64,000 nt of DNA from Siphonodentalium dalli (taxonomy: Eukaryota > Mollusca > Scaphopoda > Gadilida > Siphonodentaliidae): positions 42,049,835 through 42,113,834 of the forward strand of contig CP136066.1 of the NCBI GenBank assembly GCA_032622095.1. Direction: 5' to 3'. Of this stretch, positions 11,049 to 24,900 are shown one piece after another; positions within the stretch are counted from its first letter, which is position 1, and each line of letters starts with the position of its first letter. The notes under the pieces were generated by a model, which had not been told where the DNA came from, did not search any database, and saw nothing but the letters and a program-made list of their open reading frames with translations. Made by a program: the position numbers and the translations under genes.

Positions 11049-12000
11049 TTAGAAATGCGTGGGCAATTTACTACGTAAGATTTATGATACAATCGTAGTA
11101 AAATCCTTATTTGGTTTGTGATGTAATTATATATGTTAATAAGTCATTTATTACATATCTATCAACGTAATTCGCATGATCGCACAAGTTTCCAGGCGTG
11201 TGATAATTCTCAGAATCGCACTAGTGCAATCTGTCGACGGAACTATTTCATTCAGTGTTGTTAGACTGGTTCTCGCCGTTACTATTTCTACTTTTTCAAT
11301 CACGACAATAAGGAAACAATAAGCGATCAAACGATGAGATGATTCATTCAAGTAGTTTCATTTCAAGAATATGTTTGTCAAGGCACAGAATTTAATTTCA
11401 AACGCATCATTAAAGATGGGTCAAGGTCACTCGCGGATAGACGGGCTCCCTGTCTGATTGTTGCGTTAACCCTAAAATGCCGTTAAAACTCAATTCAATT
11501 CACATTTTCTGTACCGGAGATGTTCGATTCTGAGTCAACTTACTATGATACGGAGATATGTAGTAAAAATAGAACCGCATGAGTGTCTGGATTTTTACGA
11601 ATTATCGCACTCGATTTGTTGGCGGAACGCGATACATCTCGGTCCCGCACTCGAAGTATTGCTCCGCCAACAAATCTCGTGCGATAATTTCGTCAAAATC
11701 CAGACACTCGTGCGGTTCTATCTATTTAGAACACGCGCACACAATTTACTACGTACAATTTATATTACAATCGTAGTAAAATCCTTATTTGGTTTGTGAT
11801 GTAATTATATATGTTAATAAGTCATTTAGAACACGCGCACACAATTTACTACGTACAAATTACAATACAATCGGAATAAAATCCTTATTTGGTTTGTGAT
11901 GTAATTATATATGTTAATAAGTCATTTAGAACACGCGCACACAATTTACTACGTACAAATTACAATACAATCCTTATTTGGCGTGTGATGTAATTTGTTA
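11049..12000. repeat. 100-bp tandem repeat with an embedded foldback
   Basis: Units beginning 'atttagaacacgcgcac' start at 11724, 11824 and 11924, a period of exactly 100 bp. A related block (aatttactacgtaagattt, then 'ccttatttggtttgtgatg') lies at 11060-11150. Between these, 11571-11722 is a near-perfect inverted repeat with arms containing 'agtgtctggattttta' and 'ttgttggcgga'. No coding sequence is plausible. Confidence 0.8.
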
Positions 12001-12289
12001 GATTGGGTGAAGAATTCAAATTAGTTGTCATTTTAATGCTTCTGGTCGCCATTCTGGTCGCCATCTTTGAAAAATCAGCTCTTTTCTTATATATTATGCC
12101 TTATATATGTCATCAGCATAATTATTACTGGTATAGTGTGATCCTGATAACAAATTATATCCACTCCGGTGTCGTGTGAACGGGATGTTTAAAATGCTAT
12201 TTATGCACATTTATTTAAAAACAAAAATTAATTTACGCATAATATTATGTTCTACTTATGAGAATATATCATCTTCAGTATGGAAGTTT

Positions 12290-12595
12290 TGTCCCTTACT
12301 CTAATTGTCTCATGTAAATTTACCCTGGTATTTTTAACAGAATTCACAATGGTATTTTTCCTCCGCTATTTGTTGTGATTTCACCATGGTATTTTTCACC
12401 CTGGTGATTTCAGCTTTGTATTTTCACCCTGGATTATTTACCCCAGTAATTTCAGCCTTGTGTGTCCATCGTGTCCACGATGGTGATGTCAACCTTGTAT
12501 TTCACAGAACCACCTGGAACCATGGTGAATTTAGTCATGTGTTTCACTCTTGTGATTTGGCATACGCAATTATATAGTAGTTTTACCCTGGTGTA
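12290..12595. repeat. Degenerate short tandem repeat (caccctggtgattt-like)
   Basis: Loosely repeated 30-40-bp units contain 'caccctgg', 'tggtatttttc' and 'gatttcagc'. The repetition is strongly diverged and the ORF through it is low complexity. Confidence 0.5.
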
Positions 12596-12659
12596 CCACG
12601 GTAGCTTTTAAATTGCTTAACATTTTAGTCAACTAATTGGGGGTCATGGGTCATTTAAT

Positions 12660-15450
12660 TACCTAAGACGCGATCCTATCAACCGAAGTATTCCCACCAT
12701 CATACCATGCCTTGAGAAATGATAGAGGATCAGTCGGGGGCGGCGTATTCATTGCATGTCATGAAAACATAATTATCACAGAACAAACAGAATTCATCAC
12801 CGACTGTGAAATTGAATGGGCAAAGATATCACTCACAGGTAACAAAGACATCTACGTTGCCAGTTTTTACATGCCCCATAGGAAACTTGAAGTAGTAAAG
12901 AGCCTCGATAAATCAGTCAAGAAACTGGCAGCTAAAAGAGACCACAACTACATAATTGGTGGAGACTTCAACTGCCCAGATATAGACTGGGAGAAGATGA
13001 CAGTCAAAGAAGAAGCTCAAGACAGAGAGGTACAAACAGCTCTGCTAGATGTATGCATCAGGCATGGTCTATCACAGATGAATGAAGAGCCAACTAGGGA
13101 AAACAACATTTTGGACCTAGTACTGACAAACAACCCTTCGATAATGAAGAACTCCATTACAGTACCTGGGATATCAGACCATGCCATGATAGTAACAGAT
13201 TGTTACCCGAGACCTAAGAACCACAATAGGAAGAAGAAGAAAAACTACGTATTCAGCAAGGCAAACTGGACTATAATTAGTGAAGACGTAGAAAAGGTCA
13301 CCAAAGAGGTCACAACTAGAGCGGATACAAAAAAGGAATCGGTGGAATCGATATGGAAATACTTCCGAGACGAAATAAAGGAAATCATAGACAAAAGGGT
13401 ACCAACAGCCTCAAGTAGAAGAAGAGAACAACTCCCATGGATAAACAGGAAACTATCACGCATGCTTAGGAGGAAAGGGAAACTCTATCGTAAAGCGAAG
13501 ACATCGATGAAATGTGCAGGAACGAAATGAGGAAGGCAGAACGATCACACATACAAGAGATCATCAAAGAAAGCTCGGAGAAAAAGAACAGCAAACCATT
13601 CTGGAAATTCTTGAAGTCCAAGAAGAGAGACACCACTGGGATACCACCTCTCAAAAAGGGTACCACACTCACGGACAACAGCGCAGAGAAAGCAGCATTA
13701 TTGAATGAACAGTTTCAATCAGTATTCAACAAAGATCTAAAGAATACACCCACTGCAAAACCATCAAGCAGTATACCAGACATTGCAGATATCAACATCA
13801 AAGAGGTAGGGGTTTACAAACTCCTAAAAGATATAAAAACATCTAAAGCCCTAGGCCCAGACGGTATACCAAACCAAGTTCTCAAGATTTGCGCTAACCA
13901 CATAGCTCCTGCTCTAACAGCCATCTTCCAGCTATCACTGGACACAGGAGAACTCCCAACTGACTGGCGCAGTGCAAATATATCTCCCATCTACAAAAAA
14001 GGTGACGTACACAACCCAGAGAACTACCGCCCTGTCTCACTCACATCAGTACCCTGCAAAATTCTAGAACACATCATCTGCAGGCACATCAGAGACCACC
14101 TGGATGAACACAAAATACTGACCGACAAAAACCACGGATTCAGATATGGCCACTCATGCGTCACACAGCTAGTCAATGTCACAGAGGATCTCCTACAAAA
14201 CCTGGACAAAAACAAACAAACAGATATAGCCATCCTTGACTTCTCAATTTCTCAAAGGCCTTCGATACAGTGCCACACAAGGGCCTCCTATACAAGCTGC
14301 AGAACTATGGCATAAATGTCACAACACACAAATGGCTGGAAAATTTCCTCACAAAAAGAGAGATGAGAGTGGTACTCGAAGGAGAAGCGTCACAAAACGT
14401 ACCAGTGGAGTCCGGAGTACCACAGGGAAAAGTACTGGGACCATTACTATTCCTTTGCCATGTGAACGACCTACCGAAAGCCGTAACCTCAGAGGTAAAA
14501 TTATTTGCGGACGATTGCCTCCTCTATAGAGAAATCAGAGACCAGTCAGACCACCATGCACTACAGAAAGACCTCTCCTCGCTAGAAATATGGGCTGACC
14601 AATGGGGGATGCGCTTCAACGCTAAAAAATGTTACATCATGTCTACAAAGGGCAAATCAACCCACATGTACCAGCTAGACAATCACATCCTTCAGTCGGT
14701 AGATGAAACACCATATCTAGGACTGACTTTTACCAACAATCTAACCTGGTCATCCCATATAAATAAAATTGTCAAAAGAGCCAACAGCACCCTGGGATTC
14801 CTTAAAAGAAACATCAGCAAAGCCGATAAAAAACACAAGAAACTGGCTTACGAGTCCATGGTAAGATCTACACTCGAATACGGGGCAGAAATATGGGATC
14901 CATACTTGCAGAAGGACATAGACAACATCGAAAGAGTACAGAAAAAAGCTGCAAGATTCATCACCAGCAATTACAAGAACAGAGAAAAGGGTGCAGTTAC
15001 CGAAATGATGGAAATAGAAGGACTGACACCAATGAAGATAAGAAGAGAAGTGAAAAGGATGACACTGTTTAGGAAGATAGTAGAGGGGTTGGTTCCGGCT
15101 ATACATACACATAACCTATTAACACCAAGGAGCAAGGACAAACGAAAAATAACTGCCAAAAAATTCCCAGGATTTGAAACAACAAACATTATTGAGTCGC
15201 ACGAGTGTACTAACTCGCTTTCTTACGAAATAATAAGGACAAATACAGCTCAATATAAGAACTCATTCTTTGTGAAAACAATCATCGAATGGAACCACCT
15301 GGAGGATACGGACAGCGCATGTGATTCAACATCGATACCAACATTAACAGCAAATTAAGTCGTCCAACGGTGCACCTACAGCCAAATCAAGGCTACTACA
15401 CCGAACTACATACAGATACAGAACCGAAACAAGAGTTATTTCTTAAATAA
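12660..15450 (+). mobile_element. 5'-truncated non-LTR retrotransposon (CR1/jockey-like)
   Basis: One strand encodes an endonuclease segment followed by a reverse transcriptase and its C-terminal region, the order of APE-type LINEs. The open frame begins at 12667, already inside the endonuclease, as expected from incomplete target-primed reverse transcription. The 3' boundary is approximate, about 90 bp after the last stop at 15358. No poly-A tail or target duplication was identified. It lies in the same orientation as NAA20 and ends about 0.5 kb before the NAA20 start codon. Confidence 0.9.
12667..15358 (+). pseudogene. Endonuclease/reverse transcriptase of a LINE, two frameshifts
   Basis: Frame 1 (12667-13530) has APE endonuclease motifs 'IIGGDFNCPDIDW' and 'ISDHAMI'. 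Frame 2 (from about 13512 to 14250) has the RT entry region 'ALGPDGIPNQVLK' and 'NYRPVSLTS'. Frame 3 (about 14245 to 15358) has motif A 'KAFDTVPHK', 'PQGKVLGPLL', the catalytic 'FADDC' and a C-terminal 'ARFIT' region. The first shift is near 13505-13512. The second coincides with an 8-bp tandem duplication (ttctcaat/ttctcaaa) at 14241-14256, inside the motif A codons. Lys replaces the usual Ser/Thr in PQG-x-VLGP. The copy cannot make an intact enzyme. Family placement is from motif style only. Confidence 0.9.
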
Positions 15451-15917
15451 CTATGACAACTTGTATTAACTGTTCGTATTTTAGTCATAACTGAATAGAG
15501 TGTACTCAGGATTCTAAATGGAGTAGACCCGAACGTTGTAAGCTAAAAACTGCACGTTTAATACTCCGGTCTGCAGATATAGCTATGTGGCAAAATACCT
15601 TATCGCAATAATAAATAGCTCAAAAATCACTTAAATAGTTCAAAAACCACCCGAAGTGTGTGTCAATTTGAATAGTAAAGTAAAACCATTCCAACCCCCA
15701 AACACACACCGCATATTGAAACTTATTGTTTACCTTAAAAGTCGACAAGTCGTCACGTGATGAGAGATTATAACCCGGCTGATCTCGGGCCTTTAGCTTA
15801 CAGCAACTCTCCGTCGCTACCGATTTGGGAATCGAGTGCACCTTTTTATCCAGACAAGCATGTTTTTGTCGTAAAAATGATCCGCTGCACGCTTTGTGCG
15901 AAGTCTCACAAAGCGAT
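15451..15917 (+). other. Presumed NAA20 upstream/5' UTR region
   Basis: This is the only sequence between the LINE remnant and the NAA20 start codon. No TATA box at a convincing distance and no repeat was recognised. The transcription start cannot be fixed from sequence. A longer antisense ORF (complement of 15620-16057) overlaps NAA20 exon 1 and is treated as a shadow. Confidence 0.4.
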
Positions 15918-15970
15918 ATGACCACCATCCGACCTTTCACATGTGAAGATTTGTTCAAGTTCAACAATGT
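15918..15970 (+). CDS. NAA20: NAA20 exon 1 (start codon)
   Basis: It encodes residues 1-17 plus two bases of Val18 ([17 protein letters not shown]), followed by a consensus donor GTAAGT at 15971. The match to the NAA20 N-terminus fixes the start. Codon 18 is completed by the first base of exon 2. Confidence 0.93.
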
Positions 15971-18900
15971 GTAAGTTACCATTATAATTATTTCTCTTTT
16001 TGAAGTTAAACTAAAAGTAGCCCATTTTCGTGCAAAATAGATCGTGCACACATCCAAAACTGCCTACGACTACGTAGTCCGTTTTGTCTATTATAGACGG
16101 TGGGCAAATCTTGAAAAAGCAAGATTCACTGAGGAATTGTTTCCAGACATTAAATGCTCCCAGCAAACAATAAAAGAATACATTCATTAGAGACATTACT
16201 AGTACCTCCCTCGAAATGTCGCTCGTAAGCTGACTTCCGTTATTCTAAAAAAGGCAATCAGACCATGGACCTGGAGCGGTGTGTTGCATTCTATTGAATC
16301 ACATGACGATCGATCTTTCGAGATGTATTTGGATGTTGCCCTAAAATGAAACCCGAATAAATAAGCTGTCGTTTAGTGTTCAAATTAGAGGTGCCACGAT
16401 TATTGATTTTGATAATCGATAATCGGTTGTCAATAATCGACTATAATCGATTAATCGTACCTAATAACTTCAGTGGAAGATTTCCGTAATATGGCCTATT
16501 GGCTGGGGGCTGGTTAAATGCACTGTCGCTGATTGTGGCATCGGCTGATGTAATTTTTTACATTAATAAAGTGCATCATAAACCACTGTTAATGACAAAT
16601 GAACACAATGTATTGAATACCACCACAGTTCTCGGCGATGTTATGATTATAATATTTGTGAGTTCATTTGAACGAACATTGCGATTGATTTCAGTTATGA
16701 ATAGCCAAACATACAAACAATATAAAAGTAGGAAAGTTAGAAACTATAAGTTTCATCAAACATCCAGTGCGTGGTTAACAATCACAAACGTGTGCCCCCA
16801 CCCGCAAATTACAGGACTTAGAACAAGTTAAGTATGATACACGATAACCTGTATTAGTAACATCTAAGGTGACAGTCGGCACATTTCAAAGCCATAGTGC
16901 CACCTGTCAAGTTTAAATTTATATACAACGACGTCGCCATAAGTTCAAAGCTGCAGTGCCACCGATTTGTAGAATATACAATGGGCCGAAGAGTAACCAT
17001 GTCGCATCATCAAATGAACTGCCGAGTGTTTGCAACATAAGTTAGTAGTACTCATGTTGTCGGAATCTCTTTGATTAAATTGATGTTGTTAACCCTTCGG
17101 TTGTAGATTAAACTGTGTAAAAGAAACACCGTATTCAATAATACCCGGCATTTTCCGACCTCTGAAATAAATAACGCAGATTAATCGACTATGGCAATGG
17201 TAATCGATTATCGGCTTTATCAATGGTTCATCGATTATACGATTAATCGTGGCACCCCTAGTTCAAATAAATTGCCGCGATCAATTATTCTGGAACCTGC
17301 TTAAAGAATTTTTCGAAAATTAGTCAGACACAGTAATTGGTCAATAACGAGAAACGCTGGATAAAAACTTATCTTTTAGACAGAAAAAAATTTATTTACT
17401 CTCGTGTCTGGAATAAAAGTGCAGTCTGGAATATAAGTGCAGGGTGGAAAAACCGACCAGAATTAATATAAGTGCAGACTTGAATATAAGTGCAGGGTGG
17501 AAATTTTTATGGAAATGCAGGATATCAAAATTGTGTTTCTAAATTGTGTTAATATAATTTAATTAGCAAATTGGCCGGTTTCACATCGAAATATGTGATA
17601 CAAAATCCCAGTACTGCGAACAACAATCATATGTTCATTAGCAATACACCGATAGCCGGTCGGTATTAGCAGAATTAATAGCACAATTTGGATTACCCCC
17701 CTGGATTGCATTGCTAAAGTTGTATCTACATAATGACGTAGTGTCACGGGATTCCGGCACGTGGTTATCGATTTTTCTGTATGACGTATGTGCGCGCGGT
17801 ACAAATGCATACTTCCATTGGTTAATTTATAGCGGAATCCCGGTTCCTGCATATTGATTTGTTTTGGTCCTTCACACGGCACATGGGCATGTCTGCGGAT
17901 TAAATATACCGATTAGGATCGGAATTTAATCCCCGTGGTAATTCATAGCAAGCTCTGAATTGCTGCGTGATTTATCTTCAAAAATACTGCAAATGTATTT
18001 GTAATCGAGAGCATTGCGCTCTGCATGTTTTAAATCCATGTTCCCACCGGCACCTATGTTTCGGGAGTCCCGCGGAACTTCGACTCATTCAATCGGCTCC
18101 CTGTCAACAATATTACTATTCTGTTGACACTTACTAGTACCGTGCAGAGATTTTATAAACAACACTCGATCAAGATTTGTTGTGGGGGAAAACAAAATCG
18201 CCTGTCAAGACCTGTCTTCCAAAATCACAATAGACACAATACACAAAATTAAATAAACGTGCAGACTGGAATAAGCTTCGTGCAGGGTGGAAAATCTTCC
18301 GAGATTTAATAAACGTGCATGCACGTTTATTCCAGACACGAGAGTACCTGCCGCACTGTAACAGGCTCTCCGGGGCCCGGTCGGATTAATGCGGAATTAG
18401 AGTAATGGCTTAATAAAAATTATAGCGGCTTTAAATAGACAAATTAGTATGACAAGTGGAATAATTCACTGAATAGTTTTCACTTCCGCTTTTGAAATCC
18501 TGAAGTAAACCACGTTCATGACCGGGACGCTTTTAACGAAGCAAAAGCTATATTAATTGAATATTAACAATATATTTCACTTGTTTATTTTGTGGTAGGT
18601 GAAGCTAAACATTGAATACGTATATTCTGAGTGCCATGACCTTGTTCCCATTGTCTACGACACAACTTATCAATTGTTGTCATTACAGTTATCAGTTTCA
18701 CACCTGAGTACAGGTCTGGTCAAAACAGCTGATCGCTACAGGTGTTTGATTAGATTTTATTTTGATAGCATTCATATACATGTTGAAAGTGTAATGTTAC
18801 ACAAAATAGTATAACATTATGTGTATATGAACTGTATGTATAACATAACTAAAATTGGTTTCTATATATTATACTGTGATGTACAGTATAATATATGTAA

Positions 18901-21900
18901 TAATCTCATTTAAAGCTGTGATGCGTAAAAGTATAGTTGTGACAGTACAGAATATTGAAAATCAGTTGCGTGCACTCACATTCTTGGAGTTCGAAAGAAT
19001 TGAAAGGCAATATTATCACATCAAGGACATTCAATCTTGAGTTTAATTCATATAATTTAACTGCATCATCATTCTGCATTTCAGATATATATACATTCTT
19101 CGCAAAATGTTGCAATTATCTTTTGATTTTTAATGTTTGTCTCACTTGTCTGCCACTTGCCCCTCATGGCACATTCATAACTGACAATTAATTTCATCAT
19201 ATTTCAGCAGAACATAACCTTAAGTAAGACAAAGACACAATATTACCTACATGTAACTAAATGAATCCTGGTGTGTTCTATATCATGGGTTTGACTTTGG
19301 AGCATTTCTCGAAATATGAATTTCTCAAGTATTAAAAGTTTTTAAAAACTGAAATTGTTTCAAAGTCAAATTTTCTAACTTAGACCAATTCTAAGTTAGG
19401 AAACTCAATCAAATGGTTATGTTTATGTTCTAAATTACTAGAATTTGCAAAATATACCAAAAAATCTCAAAAACGAAAAAGCATGTTATGTTGCTTCATA
19501 CATGAACAGAACAAAACTCAACAACAGATAAACAGTTACTAGTATTCCGTTATAACAGTAGTGAATAAAGTATTATTGTAGAAAATTGTAAATGAGAAAA
19601 CACAGTACCAGAGCTCTCATTCAACTTATAGTGAAGAACGGAAGACAACAACAACAATTATAGACTGATTGACATACATTTTAGTATGATTTAAACAGTT
19701 ATCGATTACGGCAATACCACGGACAAAGCGAATTTTGAATTGTCTTTTATTAGTTGTATCTGTAGATATTGCTGTGCAGGAACCTTTCAGGTATATAGAC
19801 TCACTGGTCCAGGTGCTACCGCGGCCGAGTGACTTTATAATCCTGTGGTGACTCCAGTAGCATTATTTAACATGCACACACTGAGGCGAGTACACCTTAG
19901 CCATTATTCTGACAAACTTGTTATTTGATTTCATTGGTTAAATCATTAAGCTGTAAATTCGCGAAAAAAATAATGCGCCCTTTTTTATCACAATTGTTCT
20001 GACAAGTTGAAGCAAGACGTCCGATTTTTGTTGATTTTGATTTGAAAGTCCTCAATATAAGAGGCAATCTTTTTCAAGCCAATAACAGCTCCCGGTTGAC
20101 CTACATCATGCCATGAATCTCTACTAACTATGGCTAACACCCGTAGAGTGGATCATTTTCCACCAGTACAAAACCTGAGAATTTTTTAAGTCGAAAAAAT
20201 AGCATGGGGAATATATTTCTTAGTTATTACTGGTTCCTTAATATGTACTTCACTATAGGTGAAGATCCAAACTCGAAAATCTGGGTAATTAATTTAATGT
20301 TTATTGCGATATCGGCTCACAAAAGTCACAGAAAAACTTGCAATTTCAAACTGGGACCACCTCCTAATGTGAATTAGATTATTGAGGAACAAGTAACTCG
20401 AAATTGGACGATTTAAGTGACTTTGTGAGCGATTTAGTTTTATGGAATTTCTCCTGGGTAATTAATTCAATGTTTATTGCGATATCGGCTCACTAAAGTC
20501 CAAGAAAAACATGCAATTTCAAACTGGGACCACCCCCTAATGTGAAGTAGATTATTGAGGAACAAGTAGTAACAAAGATACATATTCCCTGCCTTGTTTG
20601 TTCAATGTTATAAAGTTCCCTGTCAAAACTGGTCAGAACATCAAAAAGTTTCAAGGTTTTGTACTGTGCAATATGATCTCTATGGGTGTTAGAATGATCA
20701 ACCGTTGACTGGAATATAGTCATGTGAGAATTGAATTGTAAATTGAAAATGGGTCACTCTTAAGGAATACTGTTGAAGACCGGCGGATTAGAAATAATGC
20801 TGGACGAACGTGCCGTTCATCGCCTGTCCTCTTTTACATGTAGGGGGACCTGGTATTGGTGATGTCTTTTCCTCACTGTCTGTAGGGACCAGATCAAAGA
20901 CATCTTAGTGAAAATATAACATCGAAAATGACTGATAATATGAGAAGAGGGCATCCTATATAGTATGATAATTTTGACATCGGATTCATGTTTCTCATAA
21001 TTAGCACCTATTGAAGTATACAATAGTGGTAAAATGTCATATTTGAAAACTCTTGCACGGTGGCCGGTGGGGAATCACATGGTTTCGAGGTTGGTATCAC
21101 AAATTGAAAATGGCCGAGGTGAGTGCAAACATACAAAAACATAATATACATGTACATGTATGAGAAACTATCACAAAGTGACAAAACAGCAATTTGACTG
21201 TTTTTAAAACAAGTTGAAATACTCAGTAGTTTTCTATAACATTCTGACCAAAGTCAGATTCATGGAATACACCTGTCCATACATCACGATACATCTAGGT
21301 GAATCTTTCGTCTGACAACATTGTTCAGATTAGTGCAAACAACTGAATTTGAACACAAATGTGGTGTCAGCTTGTTTGAAAAATAGTATGCCATACATGA
21401 ATGCTCGTAGCTGCCAAACTACTATGTAATATATCATTATCCTAGTTTATTACCCTTTTCCTAATGCGTGAATGTGTGATGCTCTTCTACTTGAAAGGCT
21501 GCAATTGAAAAACAGGTCGCACCAAAATTTTATGTAGGTCTCTTGATAACTGATTCTCACCTTAATTACATGTATTGCTCAATCAAGTCCCAAAATGAGA
21601 CATTTAAAATTATCAGTTCAATGAGTTGTCCATCTGTGACCTGCCATATCAAATCCAATCGGAAGTCGGGATGTTTTACCCTGTGCCAATGCATTCTCTT
21701 ATATATGCGAGTCGACCATAGGTCGCCTCGCATATATAAGAGAATGCATTGGCCTTACAATATTTTACAATTTTAATAATTTTTTCTTGTATTCTTTAAC
21801 AATTTTATAATTTCACCCATACAGAGCCCCAGACAAACATGAGCAGACGACACTCTTCTATTTGCTTCTATATATGTATGGGGCTCCCTGCAGGGTAATG

Positions 21901-24900
21901 GATGTTTTTTATTTTATGTCCTAAAAATTGTCAGAAACATTTATTTAAAAAAAATGATAAAAAATTGTTAGGCCAATGCATTCTGTTATATATGCGAGGC
22001 GACCTATGGTCGACTCGCATATATAAGAGAATGCATTGGCACAGGGTAAAAAAATCCCGACTTCCGACTGGATTTGATATGGCGGGTCACATATGTAGTT
22101 GTTAGTATCAGTTGTAGTCATTATAAGTTTTACCTACACTTCTGCTAACCTACATGTATGGGTTACCTAAAGCACAAACCAGGTGTAACAAAAATCAGTT
22201 ACGGTACACATAATTTTGAAATCTGCAGGCCTGGATTTAATACATGTACATATATATGCAAGCTTTGCTCTCTGGTCCACACCCAGGTAATATTGCATGT
22301 GGAAGCTAGAAGAAACTTAGGATATAGTATTATACAGTAATGCCCTAAGTAATCGACCCCTTAACCACAGCAGAATTATGGGTAACTTTTCAGGATTTAG
22401 TTGGAAATATGGCAACAAGCCATATTTCCGACTAAATCCTGAAAAGTTACCCATAATTCTGCTGTGGTTAAGGGGTTGATTACTTACATGTTGAGCATTA
22501 CTGTAAACAAGAATGGTAGAGATCTTTGTTTGAATTAAATTTCAATATTAAAATTAATTTCTACTGCAATCACATGGAATGTGTTCAGTATGTGAAGTTT
22601 TAGGAGCAACGTGATTGTCAATTTGCATGATTTCAGAAACCTACTAGTACATTGAAATATGGAAGATAAAATTCTCAACCACATGTCAGACGGTTGGCGG
22701 TTGTCGCAATACGACAGGGGAACAATGTGTCCATAACATAACTATCACAAGTACATGTATATCATACTCTGGAAACTACTTACATATGTAGCTCAAATTT
22801 CATGCATAAGAAATTTTAATGAAATTTGGTATGTGAGTTTACTAGCCCAAAATACGGGTCAAGTTCAAATTTGGGTTAAGCTCGGCAATTTTCACTTGGG
22901 TTATGGCATATTTTGCCATGCCATAGTGGTGCTCTTGTTATGAAAAGAAATAATAAAGTATTTTAGAGCACTTCTTTGGAATTTAAGCAATACAAAACTG
23001 TTAGTTATTTATTTATTAACCCTTTACCCAACAGAACGGCCCTGTGCCAATGCATTCTCTTATATATGTGAGTCGACCATAGGTCGTCTCGCATATATAA
23101 GAGAATGCATTGGCTTAACACATTAAAAATTATAAAATTGTTAAAGAATGTAAGAAAAAATGGTAAAAAGTGTTAAAAAAAGATTTTTTTTAGGCCAATG
23201 CATTCTCTTATATATACGAGGCGACCTATGGTCGACTCGCATATATAAGAGAATGCATTGGCACAGGGCATAACTGTAACCATCACAATGTGGTCAAGGA
23301 GCCGGTTCCAATGATATCCATATTTGTATGGTTCTATTGAGACAGACCGAAGATATTTTAGGCTGTTGAAGCTTTATTTGGCCGTTTTGTTGGGTAAAGG
23401 GTTAAACATACATAGAATGAAAAATAAATTCAAATTCATACCATTTTTTCCGTGAAACTTTGGCCAGGCAAGCAAGATACAAAAAATTTATAATATCCGA
23501 GTACAAACATTGGACTGTTCCCCTATCATATAATAATCGGCAACCGTGTCAGACCAGAACAGCTGCCAATTGGAAGTACACATTCTCAATGTGATGTGTC
23601 AATTGACACTAATCAGACTTTCAAATAATCGTGGATTGTCCCCCTTGGCCACAATGACATATTGAATTGTACAGATTATTCTACTCATTCATTGCTTAAT
23701 ATTTATTTCAGGAACTTGGATCCGCTCACAGAAACTGTATCCTTAAACGGACATGGCTCAATCGAGCTTCAATATTTTGTCTATTTGGAAGGACGTATAA
23801 GATAGGAAATATTGCTATACCAGCTTCATACTCTCTGAAAAATACTTGTCATGGTCTCAGCAGTTTTACAGATGTTTTCAACTTTTCTCATTGAAGACAA
23901 ACAAATGCTCTTTGTGTCTACCATATCAGGAATAGACTAACCCTGAACGCTGAATGCAAATTGTTGTTTGTGATTGGGAACCAAACACCGTGTTTAAGGT
24001 TGTACTACGTGGCTTTAATACATACCGGTACCGGACTTAAAATTCGTACGAGAATCAGAATCGATTCTCACAAATGATTCTCGCGTACATACATGTATCT
24101 CTGCTTTGTTATATGAAGACATCATATCATAGCTATTAGGCCAGGGTGTTTTTTTAAATTGGCCAACAAAATCTTTCAAAGCTATGCATGTACAATAAAT
24201 ATTGCAATTCTACATTCCTGTCGCATTCACATCAACTCATTTGACTGAAGATACAGGGAGAGGGTAAACTTTTTTTAAGATTTAAAAGTAAGATATTACT
24301 GTTGAGAAATTGACTCAGTGCGTTGAATTTTCAAAACTTTCCCAGGGGATGCCCTTCAAACTATCTCTAACATGGAATGAGCGATGCACCTTACCCCACT
24401 CCCAACCAACATAATGTGGCATAATCATGATCTGATTTTGATTCTCATACCCTCAAACTGGTGAATTCAGCTTTGATTCTCATACCCTCAAACTGGTGAA
24501 TTCAGCTTTGATTCTCATACCCTCAAACTGGTGAATTCAGCTTTGATTCACATACCCTCAAACTGGTGAATTCAGCTTTGATTCACATACCCTCAAACTG
24601 GTGAATTCAGCTTTGATTCTCATACCCTCAAACTGGTGAATTCAGCTTTGATTCTCATACCCTCAAACTGGTGAATTCAGCTTTGATTCTCATACCCTCA
24701 AACTGGTGAATTCAGCTTTGATTCTCACACCCTCAAACTGGTGAATTCAGCTTTGATTCTCATACCCCCAAACTGGTGAATTCAGCTTTGATTCTCATAC
24801 CCTCAAACTGGTGAATTCAGCTTTGATTCTCATACCCTCAAACTGGTGAATTCAGCTTTGATTCTCATACCCTCAAACTGGTGAATTCAGCTTTGATTAT

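Noticed and set aside
12712-13530. Endonuclease-like ORF as a host DNA repair enzyme
   Set aside because: It is followed directly by LINE reverse transcriptase motifs in the same strand and order, so it is transposon-derived.
15620-16057. 145-codon ORF on the - strand
   Set aside because: It is antisense to NAA20 exon 1 and its flanks, has no recognisable domain, and overlaps the conserved exon.
16499-16831. 110-codon ORF inside the hAT-like element
   Set aside because: No hAT transposase motif (for example the C-terminal dimerisation region) is visible; likely chance.
17559-17882. 107-codon - strand ORF inside a TA-flanked element
   Set aside because: No DDE transposase motif, and the composition looks random.
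21150-21165. tacatgta palindromes scattered through the window as regulatory sites
   Set aside because: They are too frequent and show no positional link to the genes. They look like a compositional trait of molluscan genomes.
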